Counted from the first letter of the stretch, positions 29,302 through 39,186 are shown. The stretch: DNA of 64,000 bases from Flavobacterium sp. HSC-32F16 (GCF_024171645.1 NZ_JALKAC010000001.1:992001-1056000); one strand, 5' to 3'. Notes: a model not told the origin generated them from the letters alone. Numbers and translations are program-made.

Positions 29302-29634
29302 ATGACTAATTACAACATCAACAAAGGCATTGGAAGAACCGTAGAGTTTAAGGGACTCAAAGCACAATACCTGTTCATCTTCGCCGGCGGGCTGCTTGGA
29401 ACCCTTATCCTTGTGATGATACTTTACATGGCCGGGGTCAATTCTTATATCTGCCTGTTTCTCGGAGCCGGCGGTGCCTCGCTGATTGTGTGGCAGACCT
29501 TTGCGCTAAATAAAAAGTACGGCCAGCATGGGCTGATGAAAATCGCTGCAAAAAAAAGACATCCCCGCTACATTATCTGCCGCAAGGCTGTGCGCCGCTG
29601 CCTGAAGTTTACTCCTAAATCCAGTGCAGTATGA
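29302..29634 (+). CDS. traF: TraF, DUF4133 membrane protein (VirB3-like)
   Basis: The 110-residue protein has two adjacent transmembrane helices (residues 25-70) and a basic C-terminus, the form of VirB3-like DUF4133 proteins. Its stop overlaps the traG start by 4 bases, which fits the usual VirB3-VirB4 coupling. Confidence 0.88.
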   Translation: MTNYNINKGIGRTVEFKGLKAQYLFIFAGGLLGTLILVMILYMAGVNSYICLFLGAGGASLIVWQTFALNKKYGQHGLMKIAAKKRHPRYIICRKAVRRCLKFTPKSSAV

Positions 29635-32132
29635 GAAATTCCGCCAAGATCACAACACTGGAAAGCAGGTTTCCGCTTCTGGCAGTAGAAAACAACTGCA
29701 TCTTGTCAAAGGATGCAGATATTACCGCTTGTTTTGAAGTGCAGCTTCCGGAACTCTTTACGGTGGCTTCGGCCGAATATGAAGCTATTCATTCTGCCTG
29801 GCACAAAGCCATTAAGACCCTGCCCGATTTTACAGTCGTTCACAAACAGGACTGGTACATCAAAGAAAGCTACGATCCTGATCTGACAGACGACCAGAGT
29901 TTTCTGGCCAGGTCCTACCAGCGACATTTTAATGAGCGCCCTTTTTTGAACCATTACTGCTACCTTTTCCTGACCAAGACCACCAAAGATAGGATGCGCA
30001 TGCAGAGCAATTTCTCTTCGCTGTGCAAAGGCAGCCTGATACCCAAAGAAATCAGGGATAAAGAAACCATCCACCGTTTTATGGAAGCCGTTACGCAGTT
30101 TGAGCGGATCATAAACGACAGCGGATTTGTCAAAATTAAACGCATGAGCGAAGAAGACATAATCGGGTCGGAAGGAAAACAGGGATTACTGGAACAGTAC
30201 CTGACGCTGTCAAGGGAAGCTGGAACACCGATGCAGGACATTGCACTGGGAGGCGAGGAAATCCGTATCGGTAATAAAAGATTGTGCCTGCACACGCTTT
30301 CCGATACCGATGACCTGCCCTCAACGGTCTCGGCGGATACCCGCTATGAAAAACTGTCCACGGACCGAAGTGACTGCCGGTTGTCATTTGCTGCGCCCGC
30401 AGGACTGCTGCTGAACTGCAATCATATCTACAACCAGTATTTATTTTTGGACAACAGCCAAGAGAATCTTCAAAAGTTTGAAAAGTCAGCAAGGAACATG
30501 CATTCGCTGGCCCGTTACAGCCGTGCTAACCAAATCAATAAAGAGTGGATAGAAAAATACCTGAATGAAGCACATTCTTTCGGTCTGTCCTCTATCCGGG
30601 CACATTTTAATATCATGGCCTGGTCGGAGAACCCTTCTGAACTCAAACAGTTGAAAAATGACTGCGGAAGTGCCCTTGCGCTGATGGAGTGCAAGCCCCG
30701 TCACAATACAACTGATACAGCCACCCTGTATTGGGCGGGGATGCCGGGCAATGCAGGTGATTTTCCAAGCGAGGAAAGCTTTTACACGTTTATTGAACCT
30801 GCTTTGTGTATGTTCACTGAAGAAACCAATTACCCGAATTCGCCTTCACCGTTCGGCATCAAGATGGCCGACAGGCTCACCGGCAAACCGATCCATCTGG
30901 ATATTTCAGACCTGCCCATGAAGCGCGGTATCATTACCAACAGGAATAAATTTATCCTGGGACCTTCAGGAAGCGGCAAGTCTTTTTTTACCAACCACAT
31001 GGTCAGACAGTATTACGAGCAGGGTGCGCACGTGCTTCTTGTAGATACGGGGAACTCTTATCAGGGTTTATGTGAACTGATCAAAAGCAGGACCAAAGGC
31101 GAAGACGGGGTGTATTTCACCTATACTGAAGACAATCCCATTGCCTTCAACCCTTTCTATACCGATGATGGTGTATTTGACATTGAAAAAAGAGAAAGTA
31201 TCAAAACCCTCATTTTGACGCTCTGGAAACGTGATGACGAGCCCCCTACACGCTCTGAGGAAGTGGCACTTTCAAATGCGGTCAGCGGTTATATCGAAAA
31301 GATCAAATACGATGATGCCTATCCTTCTTTTAATGGTTTTTACGATTATGTTCAGGGGGATTACCGCCGGGTGCTGGTAGAAAAACAGGTAAGGGAAAAA
31401 GATTTTGACATTGCTAATTTCCTAAATGTACTGGAACCTTATTACAAGGGCGGCGAATATGATTACCTGCTGAATTCCGACAAACAGCTGGACCTGCTTT
31501 CCAAACGCTTTATCGTATTTGAAATTGATGCGATCAAAGAGCATAAAATTCTCTTTCCCATTGTGACAATCATCATTATGGAAGTGTTCATCAACAAGAT
31601 GCGCAAACTCAAAGGGATCCGTAAGTTGATCCTGATTGAAGAGGCATGGAAAGCCATTGCCAAGGAAGGAATGGCGGAATATATCAAGTATCTTTTTAAG
31701 ACTGTGCGTAAATTTTTTGGCGAAGCCATTGTGGTCACCCAGGAAGTAGATGATATCATCCAGTCCCCTATTGTCAAGGAAAGCATCATCAACAACTCCG
31801 ACTGCAAAATCCTTTTGGACCAGCGCAAATACATGAACAAGTTTGATGACATACAGGCAATGCTCGGCCTTACTGATAAGGAAAAGGCACAGGTGCTATC
31901 CATTAACATGAACAACGATCCTTCGCGTCTTTATAAGGAAGTCTGGATTGGCCTGGGCGGTACGCACTCTGCGGTGTATGCTACAGAAGTGAGCCTCGAA
32001 GAATATTACGCCTACACGACTGAAGAAACCGAAAAAATGGAAGTGATGCAGCTGGCGGCAGCCCTTGGCGGCGATGTAGAGCTCGCCATCAAGCAGACCG
32101 CCATGAGGCGTCGCGCAGAAGAAAATCAATAA
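29631..32132 (+). CDS. traG: TraG, VirB4-like conjugation ATPase
   Basis: The 833-residue protein has the VirB4-type N-terminal domain, Walker A LGPSGSGKSFF (about 444-452) and Walker B LILIEEAWK (about 665-672), followed by 'TQEVDDIIQSPIVKESIINNSDCKILLDQ'-type motifs. It powers pilus or pore assembly and substrate passage at the inner membrane. It is full length for the family. TraF and TraI flank it in the standard order. Confidence 0.93.
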   Translation: MRNSAKITTLESRFPLLAVENNCILSKDADITACFEVQLPELFTVASAEYEAIHSAWHKAIKTLPDFTVVHKQDWYIKESYDPDLTDDQSFLARSYQRHFNERPFLNHYCYLFLTKTTKDRMRMQSNFSSLCKGSLIPKEIRDKETIHRFMEAVTQFERIINDSGFVKIKRMSEEDIIGSEGKQGLLEQYLTLSREAGTPMQDIALGGEEIRIGNKRLCLHTLSDTDDLPSTVSADTRYEKLSTDRSDCRLSFAAPAGLLLNCNHIYNQYLFLDNSQENLQKFEKSARNMHSLARYSRANQINKEWIEKYLNEAHSFGLSSIRAHFNIMAWSENPSELKQLKNDCGSALALMECKPRHNTTDTATLYWAGMPGNAGDFPSEESFYTFIEPALCMFTEETNYPNSPSPFGIKMADRLTGKPIHLDISDLPMKRGIITNRNKFILGPSGSGKSFFTNHMVRQYYEQGAHVLLVDTGNSYQGLCELIKSRTKGEDGVYFTYTEDNPIAFNPFYTDDGVFDIEKRESIKTLILTLWKRDDEPPTRSEEVALSNAVSGYIEKIKYDDAYPSFNGFYDYVQGDYRRVLVEKQVREKDFDIANFLNVLEPYYKGGEYDYLLNSDKQLDLLSKRFIVFEIDAIKEHKILFPIVTIIIMEVFINKMRKLKGIRKLILIEEAWKAIAKEGMAEYIKYLFKTVRKFFGEAIVVTQEVDDIIQSPIVKESIINNSDCKILLDQRKYMNKFDDIQAMLGLTDKEKAQVLSINMNNDPSRLYKEVWIGLGGTHSAVYATEVSLEEYYAYTTEETEKMEVMQLAAALGGDVELAIKQTAMRRRAEENQ

Positions 32133-32160
32133 TCATTAACAATTTAAAAATCGAAGAACA

Positions 32161-32793
32161 ATGAAAAAAATACTATTTCTGGTGTCTGCGGCATTCATGC
32201 TTGCCGCTGCACCTTCAGCTAAAGCCCAATTTGTAGTTACCGATCCGGCCAACCTTGCCTCGGGGATTCTCAACAGCGCCAATGAAATCATACAGACGTC
32301 CTCTACGGTGAGCAATGTGGTTAAAAATTTCAAGGAAGTAGAAAAGGTTTACAAGCAGGGCAAGGAATATTATGACAAACTGCAGGCCATTAATAATCTG
32401 GTGAAAGATGCGCGCAAGGTACAGCAGACCGTGCTGCTGGTGGGTGATGTATCGCAGATGTATGTACAGAATTTTGGCAGAATGATGAACGATCCCAATT
32501 TTTCTGCGCAGGAACTCAGTGCGATTGCCAATGGTTATTCAGTACTGCTGGGCGAGAGTACCGAGCTGCTGAAGGAACTCAAACAGATTGTAAACTCCTC
32601 AACCCTGTCGCTAAATGACAAAGAACGAATGGATATCATTGACCGTGTGTATAAGGAAGTGAAAGAATATCACAGCCTGGTGCGCTACTATACCAATAAA
32701 AACATCTCAGTAAGCATCTTGAGGGCAAAAAAGCAGAACAACACTAAACGGGTGCTTGAACTTTATGGATCTCCAAACCAAAAATACTGGTAG
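32161..32793 (+). CDS. traI: TraI, DUF4141 exported protein
   Basis: The 210-residue protein carries a signal peptide (MKKILFLVSAAFMLAAAPSAKAQ) followed by a helical, coiled-coil-rich mature part, as in VirB5-like DUF4141 proteins. It lies 28 bases after traG and 2 bases before traJ. Confidence 0.88.
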   Translation: MKKILFLVSAAFMLAAAPSAKAQFVVTDPANLASGILNSANEIIQTSSTVSNVVKNFKEVEKVYKQGKEYYDKLQAINNLVKDARKVQQTVLLVGDVSQMYVQNFGRMMNDPNFSAQELSAIANGYSVLLGESTELLKELKQIVNSSTLSLNDKERMDIIDRVYKEVKEYHSLVRYYTNKNISVSILRAKKQNNTKRVLELYGSPNQKYW

Positions 32794-32795
32794 CC

Positions 32796-33791
32796 ATGGA
32801 ATTTAATAACCTGCACGAAGTCCTTCGCAACTTATATGATGAAATGCTCCCGCTCTCTGCTGATATGGCAGCAGTGGCCAAAGGAGTGGCAGGACTGGGG
32901 GCACTGTTCTTTGTGGCCATGAAAGTATGGCAGGCACTCAGCCGGGCAGAACCCATAGATGTATACCCACTGCTAAGACCATTTGCACTCGGGCTCTGTA
33001 TCATGTTTTTCCCTACGATGGTACTGGGAACCATCAATGCCATATTGAGCCCGGTAGTAAAGGGAACACATGGTATTTTGGAAAATCAGGTCCTTGACCT
33101 CAATGAGCTGCAGGCAAAAAAAGACCTGTTGGAAAGAGAAGCAATGATCCGAAATCCCGAAACTGCCTATATGGTATCCGACGAAGCCTTTGATAAGAAA
33201 TTGGATGAACTGGGCTGGTCGCCTTCTGACATTCGAACAATGGCAGGAATGTATATGGACAGGCAGGAATACAAGATCGAAAAAGCAATGAAAGAATGGT
33301 TCCGCAATCTGCTGGAAATACTTTTTCAGGCAGCAGCACTGGTTATTGACACGATACGCACTTTCTTTCTTATTGTACTTTCTATTTTAGGCCCGATAGC
33401 CTTTGCCATATCGGCATGGGACGGATTTCAGTCCACACTGAGCCAGTGGATTACCCGATATGTCAGTGTGTATTTATGGCTTCCGGTAGCCGACCTGTTC
33501 AGCTCGATGCTTGCCAGGATACAATCGCTGATTATTGAAAGGGATATTGAAATGCTTGCCGATCCCACTTTCATTCCCGATACCTCCAACACCGTGTATA
33601 TCATCTTTATGATTATCGGCATCGTAGGGTACTTTACCATCCCAACAGTGACGGGCTGGATTATTCAGGCTGGAGGTGCAGGCAACTTTACACGTAATGT
33701 CAACCAGACTGCGATGAAATCCGGAAATATTGCCGGGGCCGGCGCAGGTTCAAGTATCGGGAATATCGGTGGCAGGCTGATTAACAAATAA
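32796..33791 (+). CDS. traJ: TraJ, polytopic inner-membrane pore protein (VirB6-like)
   Basis: The 331-residue protein has several membrane helices (about 25-45, 65-90, 180-215, 265-290) and a glycine-rich tail (GAGAGSSIGNIGG). This matches TraJ of Bacteroidetes transposons, the VirB6-like channel component. It is co-directional with traI and traK. Confidence 0.9.
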   Translation: MEFNNLHEVLRNLYDEMLPLSADMAAVAKGVAGLGALFFVAMKVWQALSRAEPIDVYPLLRPFALGLCIMFFPTMVLGTINAILSPVVKGTHGILENQVLDLNELQAKKDLLEREAMIRNPETAYMVSDEAFDKKLDELGWSPSDIRTMAGMYMDRQEYKIEKAMKEWFRNLLEILFQAAALVIDTIRTFFLIVLSILGPIAFAISAWDGFQSTLSQWITRYVSVYLWLPVADLFSSMLARIQSLIIERDIEMLADPTFIPDTSNTVYIIFMIIGIVGYFTIPTVTGWIIQAGGAGNFTRNVNQTAMKSGNIAGAGAGSSIGNIGGRLINK

Positions 33792-33810
33792 CACTTAAAC
33801 ATCAAGGAAA

Positions 33811-34434
33811 ATGGAATTTAATACACTACGAAATATCGAAAACAGTTTCAGGCAGATCCGGCTATACGTCATTATTTTTGCGGGACTCTGCGCGGGTGTC
33901 ACAGGATATGCCCTTTGGAAGTCCTATAGTTTTGCCGAACAGCAGCGCCAGAAAATCTATGTACTGGACAATGGAAAATCACTCATGCTGGCACTTGCGC
34001 AGGATGCGTCCATCAACCGTCCTGTAGAAGCAAGGGAACACGTAAGGCGGTTCCATGAATTGTTCTTTACACTTGCTCCGGACAAGAATGCCATTGAAAA
34101 CAATATGAAACGCGCGTTCAATCTTGCCGACAAAAGTGCCTTTGATTACTACAAAGACCTGTCGGAGAAGGGATATTACAACCGTATCATAAGCGGCAAT
34201 GTACAGCAGCGCATTGAGATGGACAGTGTGGTCTGCAATTTCGAGACCTATCCCTATGCCGTGCGCACCTATGCCAAGCAATTTATCATCCGTTCGAGCA
34301 ATGTAACAAAGCGAAGCCTTGTTACATCCTGCTTCCTTGTAAACTCAGTCCGTTCAGACAATAACCCGCAGGGCTTCAACATCGAAAAATTTGCAATTGC
34401 TGAAAATAGAGACATTGAAGTTCTAGAACGTTAA
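33811..34434 (+). CDS. traK: TraK, VirB8-like assembly protein
   Basis: The 207-residue protein has one N-terminal membrane helix (residues 17-37) and a periplasmic domain. The family signature 'HVRRFHELFFTLAPDKNAIENNMKRAFNLAD' is present. It bridges inner- and outer-membrane pore parts. Confidence 0.9.
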   Translation: MEFNTLRNIENSFRQIRLYVIIFAGLCAGVTGYALWKSYSFAEQQRQKIYVLDNGKSLMLALAQDASINRPVEAREHVRRFHELFFTLAPDKNAIENNMKRAFNLADKSAFDYYKDLSEKGYYNRIISGNVQQRIEMDSVVCNFETYPYAVRTYAKQFIIRSSNVTKRSLVTSCFLVNSVRSDNNPQGFNIEKFAIAENRDIEVLER

Positions 34435-34446
34435 AAATTAAGACTT

Positions 34447-34878
34447 ATGAAACTTTTACTTGATTTAGATGAATTCGCAAAAACCCTGACCAACAAAGGT
34501 TATGACGGCTTCTTTCTTACGCAGGAGGGTTATCCCGACAAAGTCAAAGACAGCATCAACAGGTTCCTAGAGGCTTGCCGTAATGGTACGGACAGACCAT
34601 TACACGATAATTTATTGTCTTTAAATACTTATCTCGAATGGAACGGTGAAGACAAAGAAAAAGTTGGATGCCGTATGTGGGTAAAATTTGAGGATGACAA
34701 ATTCGATATTCAGAAAATTGAAATTGAAAGGAAAGGCCGCTATGGGCATTTAATAAAAAAATCAGAATTGACAAACCTTACAACAAGTTCTGTCCCGACA
34801 GCAAAAGAAGCCCTTGCCAAAGTGACCGACAAGCCTGAACAGCAGCTTTCTTTCCGAAAAAAAGGTTTTAGGTTATAA
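34447..34878 (+). CDS. Unknown protein inserted between traK and traL
   Basis: This 143-residue soluble protein of unknown function is acidic-basic mixed, with 'YDGFFLTQEGYPDKVKDSINRFLEACRNG' at the N-terminus. It has a short C-terminal tail 'PEQQLSFRKKGFRL', which resembles the C-terminal tails of ICE-associated DNA-handling proteins. It has no signal peptide or membrane segment, unlike its neighbours, so it is not an obvious pore part. Tight spacing (12 and 20 bases) shows that it is expressed with the tra genes. Confidence 0.7.
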   Translation: MKLLLDLDEFAKTLTNKGYDGFFLTQEGYPDKVKDSINRFLEACRNGTDRPLHDNLLSLNTYLEWNGEDKEKVGCRMWVKFEDDKFDIQKIEIERKGRYGHLIKKSELTNLTTSSVPTAKEALAKVTDKPEQQLSFRKKGFRL

Positions 34879-34898
34879 TATCCCATAATCAATAAAGC

Positions 34899-35186
34899 AT
34901 GAAAAAACTACACAAAAATAAAGAGAGCCTGGTTGACAGCCTTGATAAGTGCTGGGATCAAATGCCCGTAAAGAAGCAGCATAGCTTTATACTATACTTT
35001 TTTGCAGGATATCTGCTGCTGACGGCTGGTGTACTGCTTCAAGTATGCTGTGCTACTTCGAATTCTGACCACCATATCCCTGTCGAGCATATCAAAAACC
35101 CTGTCTTTGAAAAGAAAGAAAGTCCGGCTTATTTACAGGACACATTACCGTTAATCCTAAAAAATAAAATTTATGAAAGAAAATAA
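34899..35186 (+). CDS. traL: TraL, DUF3989 small membrane protein
   Basis: The 95-residue protein has one membrane helix (about residues 27-49, 'SFILYFFAGYLLLTAGVLLQV') and a preceding 'LDKCWDQMPVKKQ' motif typical of TraL/DUF3989. Its end overlaps the traM start by 14 bases. Confidence 0.82.
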   Translation: MKKLHKNKESLVDSLDKCWDQMPVKKQHSFILYFFAGYLLLTAGVLLQVCCATSNSDHHIPVEHIKNPVFEKKESPAYLQDTLPLILKNKIYERK

Positions 35187-36489
35187 AAAAAAGGTCAGCA
35201 TTCTGACCGATGATGGCCGCCAAAGCAAAACGTCCCATTTTCCAGATGAAAAAAAGGGCATGATGGAAAAAATTAAAAAACCGCTGATATTTGGTTTGAT
35301 GGGTATCGTATTTACGGGCTGTATGTACCTGATTTTTAAACCATCTTCTGATAAAAATCAAACCCAGAACATAGGACTTAACGATTCGGTGCCGCAGCCT
35401 TCAGAAGCCATATTGCAGGCAGACAAACAAAAGGCTTATGAGATGGAAATGCTTGAGCAGAAAGAACAGCAAAAGCGCAGTGACCTCAAAACCTTATCTG
35501 ATTATTGGAATGAGGAAAGTTCTCAGGGGAAACAAGCAGCATCTGATCAGGATGACCAAAGCATCGGCTACACCGGCAGTACTACAGCATCGGGAAATCC
35601 GGCTGTAAACAGCTATCGGAACGCGCAGAGTGCAGTGGGTTCTTTCTATCAGGATGATAATGGCCAGACGCAGGAACTTCGAAGACAATTGGACGAGTTA
35701 AAAGAAAAGCTGGCTGAAAAAGAGATACCTGCCGGGGTAACGGCTGCTGACCAGCTGGCACTTATGGAAAAATCCTACCAGATGGCAGCCAAATATCTTC
35801 CTTCCACTGCAAATTCCGGTGAAACTGCAAACACAAAGAGCAGTACTCCTGCGACTTCAAAGGCTGTCTATTTTGAATCCTTTGTTCCGGCAAAAAAAAG
35901 CGGTGTATCTGCCCTGTACCAAAAGCCTGCTGACAGCTCCTTTTTATCAAATTGGAGCAGCGAGGGAAAACAAAGTTTTCATACAGCAGGTTCTTTGCAG
36001 CAGAACTTACAGCCAAAAAACAGTGTGAAAGCCTGCGTTGAGCAAACCCAGACTATTATCGGCGAAAGCACTGTCCTCCTGCGTTTATTGGAGCCTGCCC
36101 AAACACCGGGCAGAACCATTCCTTCAGGAACAATTCTGACGGCTGATGCCAAGATTCAGGTAGGCCGTTTACAGTTAAAGGTTACTTCCATGGAAGTGGA
36201 CGGCAGTATTATTACGGTGGATGTCACGATCTATGACCTCGATGGACAACAAGGCTTGTACGTGCCGTATTCGCCTGAAATAAATGCCCTTAGTGAAATG
36301 GCCGGCAATATGAGCCAGACTTCCGGAACAAGCCTCATGCTTACACAATCAGCAGGTCAACAGATGGCAGCTGACTTAAGCCGCGGTGTGGTCCAGGGAA
36401 TCTCAGGTTACTTCTCCAAAAAAGTAAGAACGCCGAAAGTAACCATAAAGGCAGGCCACCGGCTATATCTGGTTTCCAAAAAACAATAA
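35173..36489 (+). CDS. traM: TraM, VirB10-like pore scaffold
   Basis: The 438-residue protein has one membrane helix near residues 35-55, a long Q/S-rich periplasmic linker, and a conserved C-terminal domain ('TPGRTIPSGTILTADAKIQVGRLQLKVTSMEVDG', ending 'KVTIKAGHRLYLV') as in the TraM family that resembles VirB10. It spans the envelope and gates the channel. Confidence 0.9.
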   Translation: MKENKKKVSILTDDGRQSKTSHFPDEKKGMMEKIKKPLIFGLMGIVFTGCMYLIFKPSSDKNQTQNIGLNDSVPQPSEAILQADKQKAYEMEMLEQKEQQKRSDLKTLSDYWNEESSQGKQAASDQDDQSIGYTGSTTASGNPAVNSYRNAQSAVGSFYQDDNGQTQELRRQLDELKEKLAEKEIPAGVTAADQLALMEKSYQMAAKYLPSTANSGETANTKSSTPATSKAVYFESFVPAKKSGVSALYQKPADSSFLSNWSSEGKQSFHTAGSLQQNLQPKNSVKACVEQTQTIIGESTVLLRLLEPAQTPGRTIPSGTILTADAKIQVGRLQLKVTSMEVDGSIITVDVTIYDLDGQQGLYVPYSPEINALSEMAGNMSQTSGTSLMLTQSAGQQMAADLSRGVVQGISGYFSKKVRTPKVTIKAGHRLYLVSKKQ

Positions 36490-36511
36490 TAAACTTAATA
36501 AAAATCAAACA

Positions 36512-37405
36512 ATGAAAAATCATCTTAATTTTTTGTGGGCTATTGCCCTATTGATCGGCCCTGTCCTGCCCTCTTTTGCGCAGGAAAACCCAAAAACACA
36601 TCTTGGTTTGGGCAGGATAGAACCTTACCAAATGCAGGTAACCTATGATAAGACTTCGCATTTAATTTTCCCGGCCGCCATTCGTTACGTAGACTTAGGC
36701 AGTGAATACCTGATAGCCGGAAAAGCAGAAGATGCAGAGAATGTCCTGCGTGTAAAAGCATCGGCACGGGACTTTGAAACGGAAACCAACTTTTCTGTAA
36801 TTACAGATGAGGGCAGCTTTTACAGTTTTAATGTGCAATACAGTTCCTGTCCCCAGACACTGAGCTATAACCTGCCGGATATGCAAAAAGCAGTGGATAA
36901 ATCAAATGGGCAGGATGTCCTTTTTGAGGAGCTGGGCAGTAGCTCCCCGTCATTGGCAGGACTGCTTATGGAAACCATCTACAAAATGGACAAGCGCATT
37001 GTCAAGCATATCGGAGCCAGGAGTTTCGGTATCCAGTTCGCCTTAAAAGGCATATACATCCATGATGGCAAGTACTATTTCCATACCCAGCTTGCCAACC
37101 GAACCAATGTTCCTTTCCAGATTGATTTTATCAATTTTAAGGTGGTGGACAAAAAATTAGCCAAGCGCACCGTACTGCAGCAACGACCACTAATACCCCT
37201 GCGTACTTACAAGCCACTGGGTAAGATTGGCGGTACAGCGTCCGACCAGAACGTTTTCCTGCTGGAGCAGTTTACCATTGCCGATGACAAGGTACTGCTT
37301 ATTGAGATTTTTGAAAAGAACGGAGGCAGGCACCAGGTCCTTCAGGTGGAAAATTCGGATTTGATAAGAGCCCGCTTGATAAATGAGATGCACCTTAAAT
37401 TTTAA
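36512..37405 (+). CDS. traN: TraN, DUF4138 outer pore protein (VirB9-like)
   Basis: The 297-residue protein has a signal peptide cleaved near 'SFAQEN', an N-terminal strand-rich domain ('HLIFPAAIRYVDLGSEYLIAGKAED') and a C-terminal DUF4138 region ('GIYIHDGKYYFHTQLANRTNVPFQIDFINF'). It is the VirB9-like partner of TraM. Confidence 0.9.
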   Translation: MKNHLNFLWAIALLIGPVLPSFAQENPKTHLGLGRIEPYQMQVTYDKTSHLIFPAAIRYVDLGSEYLIAGKAEDAENVLRVKASARDFETETNFSVITDEGSFYSFNVQYSSCPQTLSYNLPDMQKAVDKSNGQDVLFEELGSSSPSLAGLLMETIYKMDKRIVKHIGARSFGIQFALKGIYIHDGKYYFHTQLANRTNVPFQIDFINFKVVDKKLAKRTVLQQRPLIPLRTYKPLGKIGGTASDQNVFLLEQFTIADDKVLLIEIFEKNGGRHQVLQVENSDLIRARLINEMHLKF

Positions 37406-37431
37406 TAACGTAATATAACAATTTTAGAAAA

Positions 37432-37992
37432 ATGAAAAAGTATATCCCTGTAGTAATGCTTATCCTGATAAGCATGACATCGGTACAGGCACAGCGCATG
37501 CTGCCTGGACAAAAAGGAGTTGAAATAAATGCAGGAACCTTACCTGACAATCCTCCGGACAGGAACTATTACCTGGGCATCAGTATGACCGTAAATGCTA
37601 AAAACGGCAACTACCAGATTTGGGCTTTGGAATATTCCCATCAGAATTACACCTACAAAGACCTGCGTGTACCTCATGAAACCTATACCGCAGAAGGCGG
37701 CTACAGTTTTTTCCTGCTGGGCGATGCCCGCAGGAACATCACCCTGAATACAGCGCTGACCGGGCTTATAGGTTATGAAAGCATTAATCGCGGAGAGCAG
37801 ATGCTTTATGATGGGGCAAAACTAATTAGTGAAGATAATTTTATTTATGGCGCTGGGGGAAGGCTGTCTATGGAAACCTACCTTTCCGATCATATTGTAC
37901 TGCTCCTGCAGGGACGCCTAAAAGCGTTGTGGGGCACAGATCTAAAGCAGTTCCGGCCTGCGGCAGGTTTGGGATTAAGGTATAATTTTTAA
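37432..37992 (+). CDS. traO: TraO, outer-membrane-associated transfer protein
   Basis: The 186-residue protein has a signal peptide (MKKYIPVVMLILISMTSVQAQ) and a beta-barrel-like body ending in the typical terminal aromatic residue (LGLRYNF), which suggests an outer-membrane location. Order and form match TraO of CTnDOT-like elements. Confidence 0.87.
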   Translation: MKKYIPVVMLILISMTSVQAQRMLPGQKGVEINAGTLPDNPPDRNYYLGISMTVNAKNGNYQIWALEYSHQNYTYKDLRVPHETYTAEGGYSFFLLGDARRNITLNTALTGLIGYESINRGEQMLYDGAKLISEDNFIYGAGGRLSMETYLSDHIVLLLQGRLKALWGTDLKQFRPAAGLGLRYNF

Positions 37993-38003
37993 AACGTAAA
38001 ACG

Positions 38004-38438
38004 ATGACAGCTTTTTTTAATAAACTCAGAGCACGATTACTCCCCGTAGCAGTAATGATAAGCTCTTTTACCCTTTTGTCCTGCAGTGGGGACGAACTGC
38101 AGATACAGAATAATTTTCCTTTTGAGGTAAAGGTAATGCCTGTGCCTACAGCGATTTCCAATGGAGATAGGGTAGAAATCAGGATAACTATACAGCAAAA
38201 CGGACATTACACAGGCACACAATACTTTATCAGGTACTTTCAGTCTGAAGGTAAGGGAACCCTGCGATATTACGACGAGCCGAAGTATCTGCCCAATGAT
38301 TTATATCAGATGCCGGCACAGCAGTTCAGGCTTTATTATACTTCTCAGTCCACAGTTTCCCAGTCATTTGATGTCTGGATTTCGGATAATTTCGGAAACG
38401 AAAAGCAGCTTATTTTTCAATTTAACAACAGCGATTAA
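38004..38438 (+). CDS. traQ: TraQ, DUF3872 lipoprotein
   Basis: The 144-residue protein has a lipoprotein signal (LLSC box near residue 27) and a single beta-sandwich domain ('FPFEVKVMPVPTAISNGDRVEIRITI'), matching DUF3872/TraQ. The primase gene traP usually found nearby is absent. It closes the pore operon, and a strong terminator follows. Confidence 0.88.
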   Translation: MTAFFNKLRARLLPVAVMISSFTLLSCSGDELQIQNNFPFEVKVMPVPTAISNGDRVEIRITIQQNGHYTGTQYFIRYFQSEGKGTLRYYDEPKYLPNDLYQMPAQQFRLYYTSQSTVSQSFDVWISDNFGNEKQLIFQFNNSD

Positions 38439-38489
38439 CAGTCAAGAACCGGTGTAAATTTCTATTTATAAAATTCACATTTCAATCAC

Positions 38490-38518
38490 AACCCGAAGCT
38501 TTCTTCGGGTTGTTTTAT
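38490..38518 (+). terminator. Terminator of tra operon
   Basis: A nine-base perfect stem AACCCGAAG/CTTCGGGTT with a four-base loop is followed by TGTTTTATTTT, 50 bases after the traQ stop. Confidence 0.9.
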
Positions 38519-38637
38519 TTTATACATCCCTTGAGATCTCTAACGAAATAATTGCTTAACTACATAAACGTTAGTATATTAGTTCTAATTTAAGATACCG
38601 ATAAATATTTAAGTAATGAAAACTTAACACTCATCTT

Positions 38638-39186
38638 ATGAAAAATGTTATAGAACGTACCAACAAATTTTATATCGAAATGTCAAGAAGAGTACTCTCT
38701 GAGAAGGAATATGAGGTACTGCAGAAGCTCCTTATAGAAAAAATGTCCCTTCAGCAGGTGTCAGTCCTTTATGGCGTAACGGGTGAAAGTGTCCGCCAGA
38801 TTTATGAAAAAACGTATAAAAAAGTAAAAAGCGTTACTGAGCTTCTTGCTGAAATTGACCACTACAAACAAAAGCTGCAGCAGTTAAAATACGACTTCAA
38901 ATACGAAAGCCTGCAAATCAAAAAAAGGAAAACTAAAACTGAAACTGACCCGCATAAAATACTCTATTCAAGCCACTTCCCTTTCAGTAAAAGAATGTAC
39001 AGTTTTTTTGAGGTTTTGGATATTCACACCATAGGACAGCTATCCGAAATACCTTTAAAAAATTTCGAGCGTTTCAAGGGATTTAAACATGAGTGCAAAA
39101 AAGAATTGATAGCTTTTATAGAGTTTGAAAATATTGAGCATCTTTTTGAAGGCTTTTATGTGTGGAAAATAAAACGAATTGAGTAA
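38638..39186 (+). CDS. Sigma-region-4-like HTH protein with alpha-CTD-like end
   Basis: The 182-residue protein has an N-terminal HTH ('LSEKEYEVLQKLLIEKMSLQQVSVLYGVTGESVRQIYEKTYKKV', residues 20-62) like sigma factor region 4, a coiled-coil centre (70-110), and a C-terminal helix-hairpin-helix-like segment ('LDIHTIGQLSEIPLKNFERFKGFKHECKKELIAFI', 127-161). The last part resembles the RNA polymerase alpha C-terminal domain. The gene stands alone after the tra terminator. It is likely a transcription regulator of the ICE; the target is unknown. Confidence 0.7.
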   Translation: MKNVIERTNKFYIEMSRRVLSEKEYEVLQKLLIEKMSLQQVSVLYGVTGESVRQIYEKTYKKVKSVTELLAEIDHYKQKLQQLKYDFKYESLQIKKRKTKTETDPHKILYSSHFPFSKRMYSFFEVLDIHTIGQLSEIPLKNFERFKGFKHECKKELIAFIEFENIEHLFEGFYVWKIKRIE

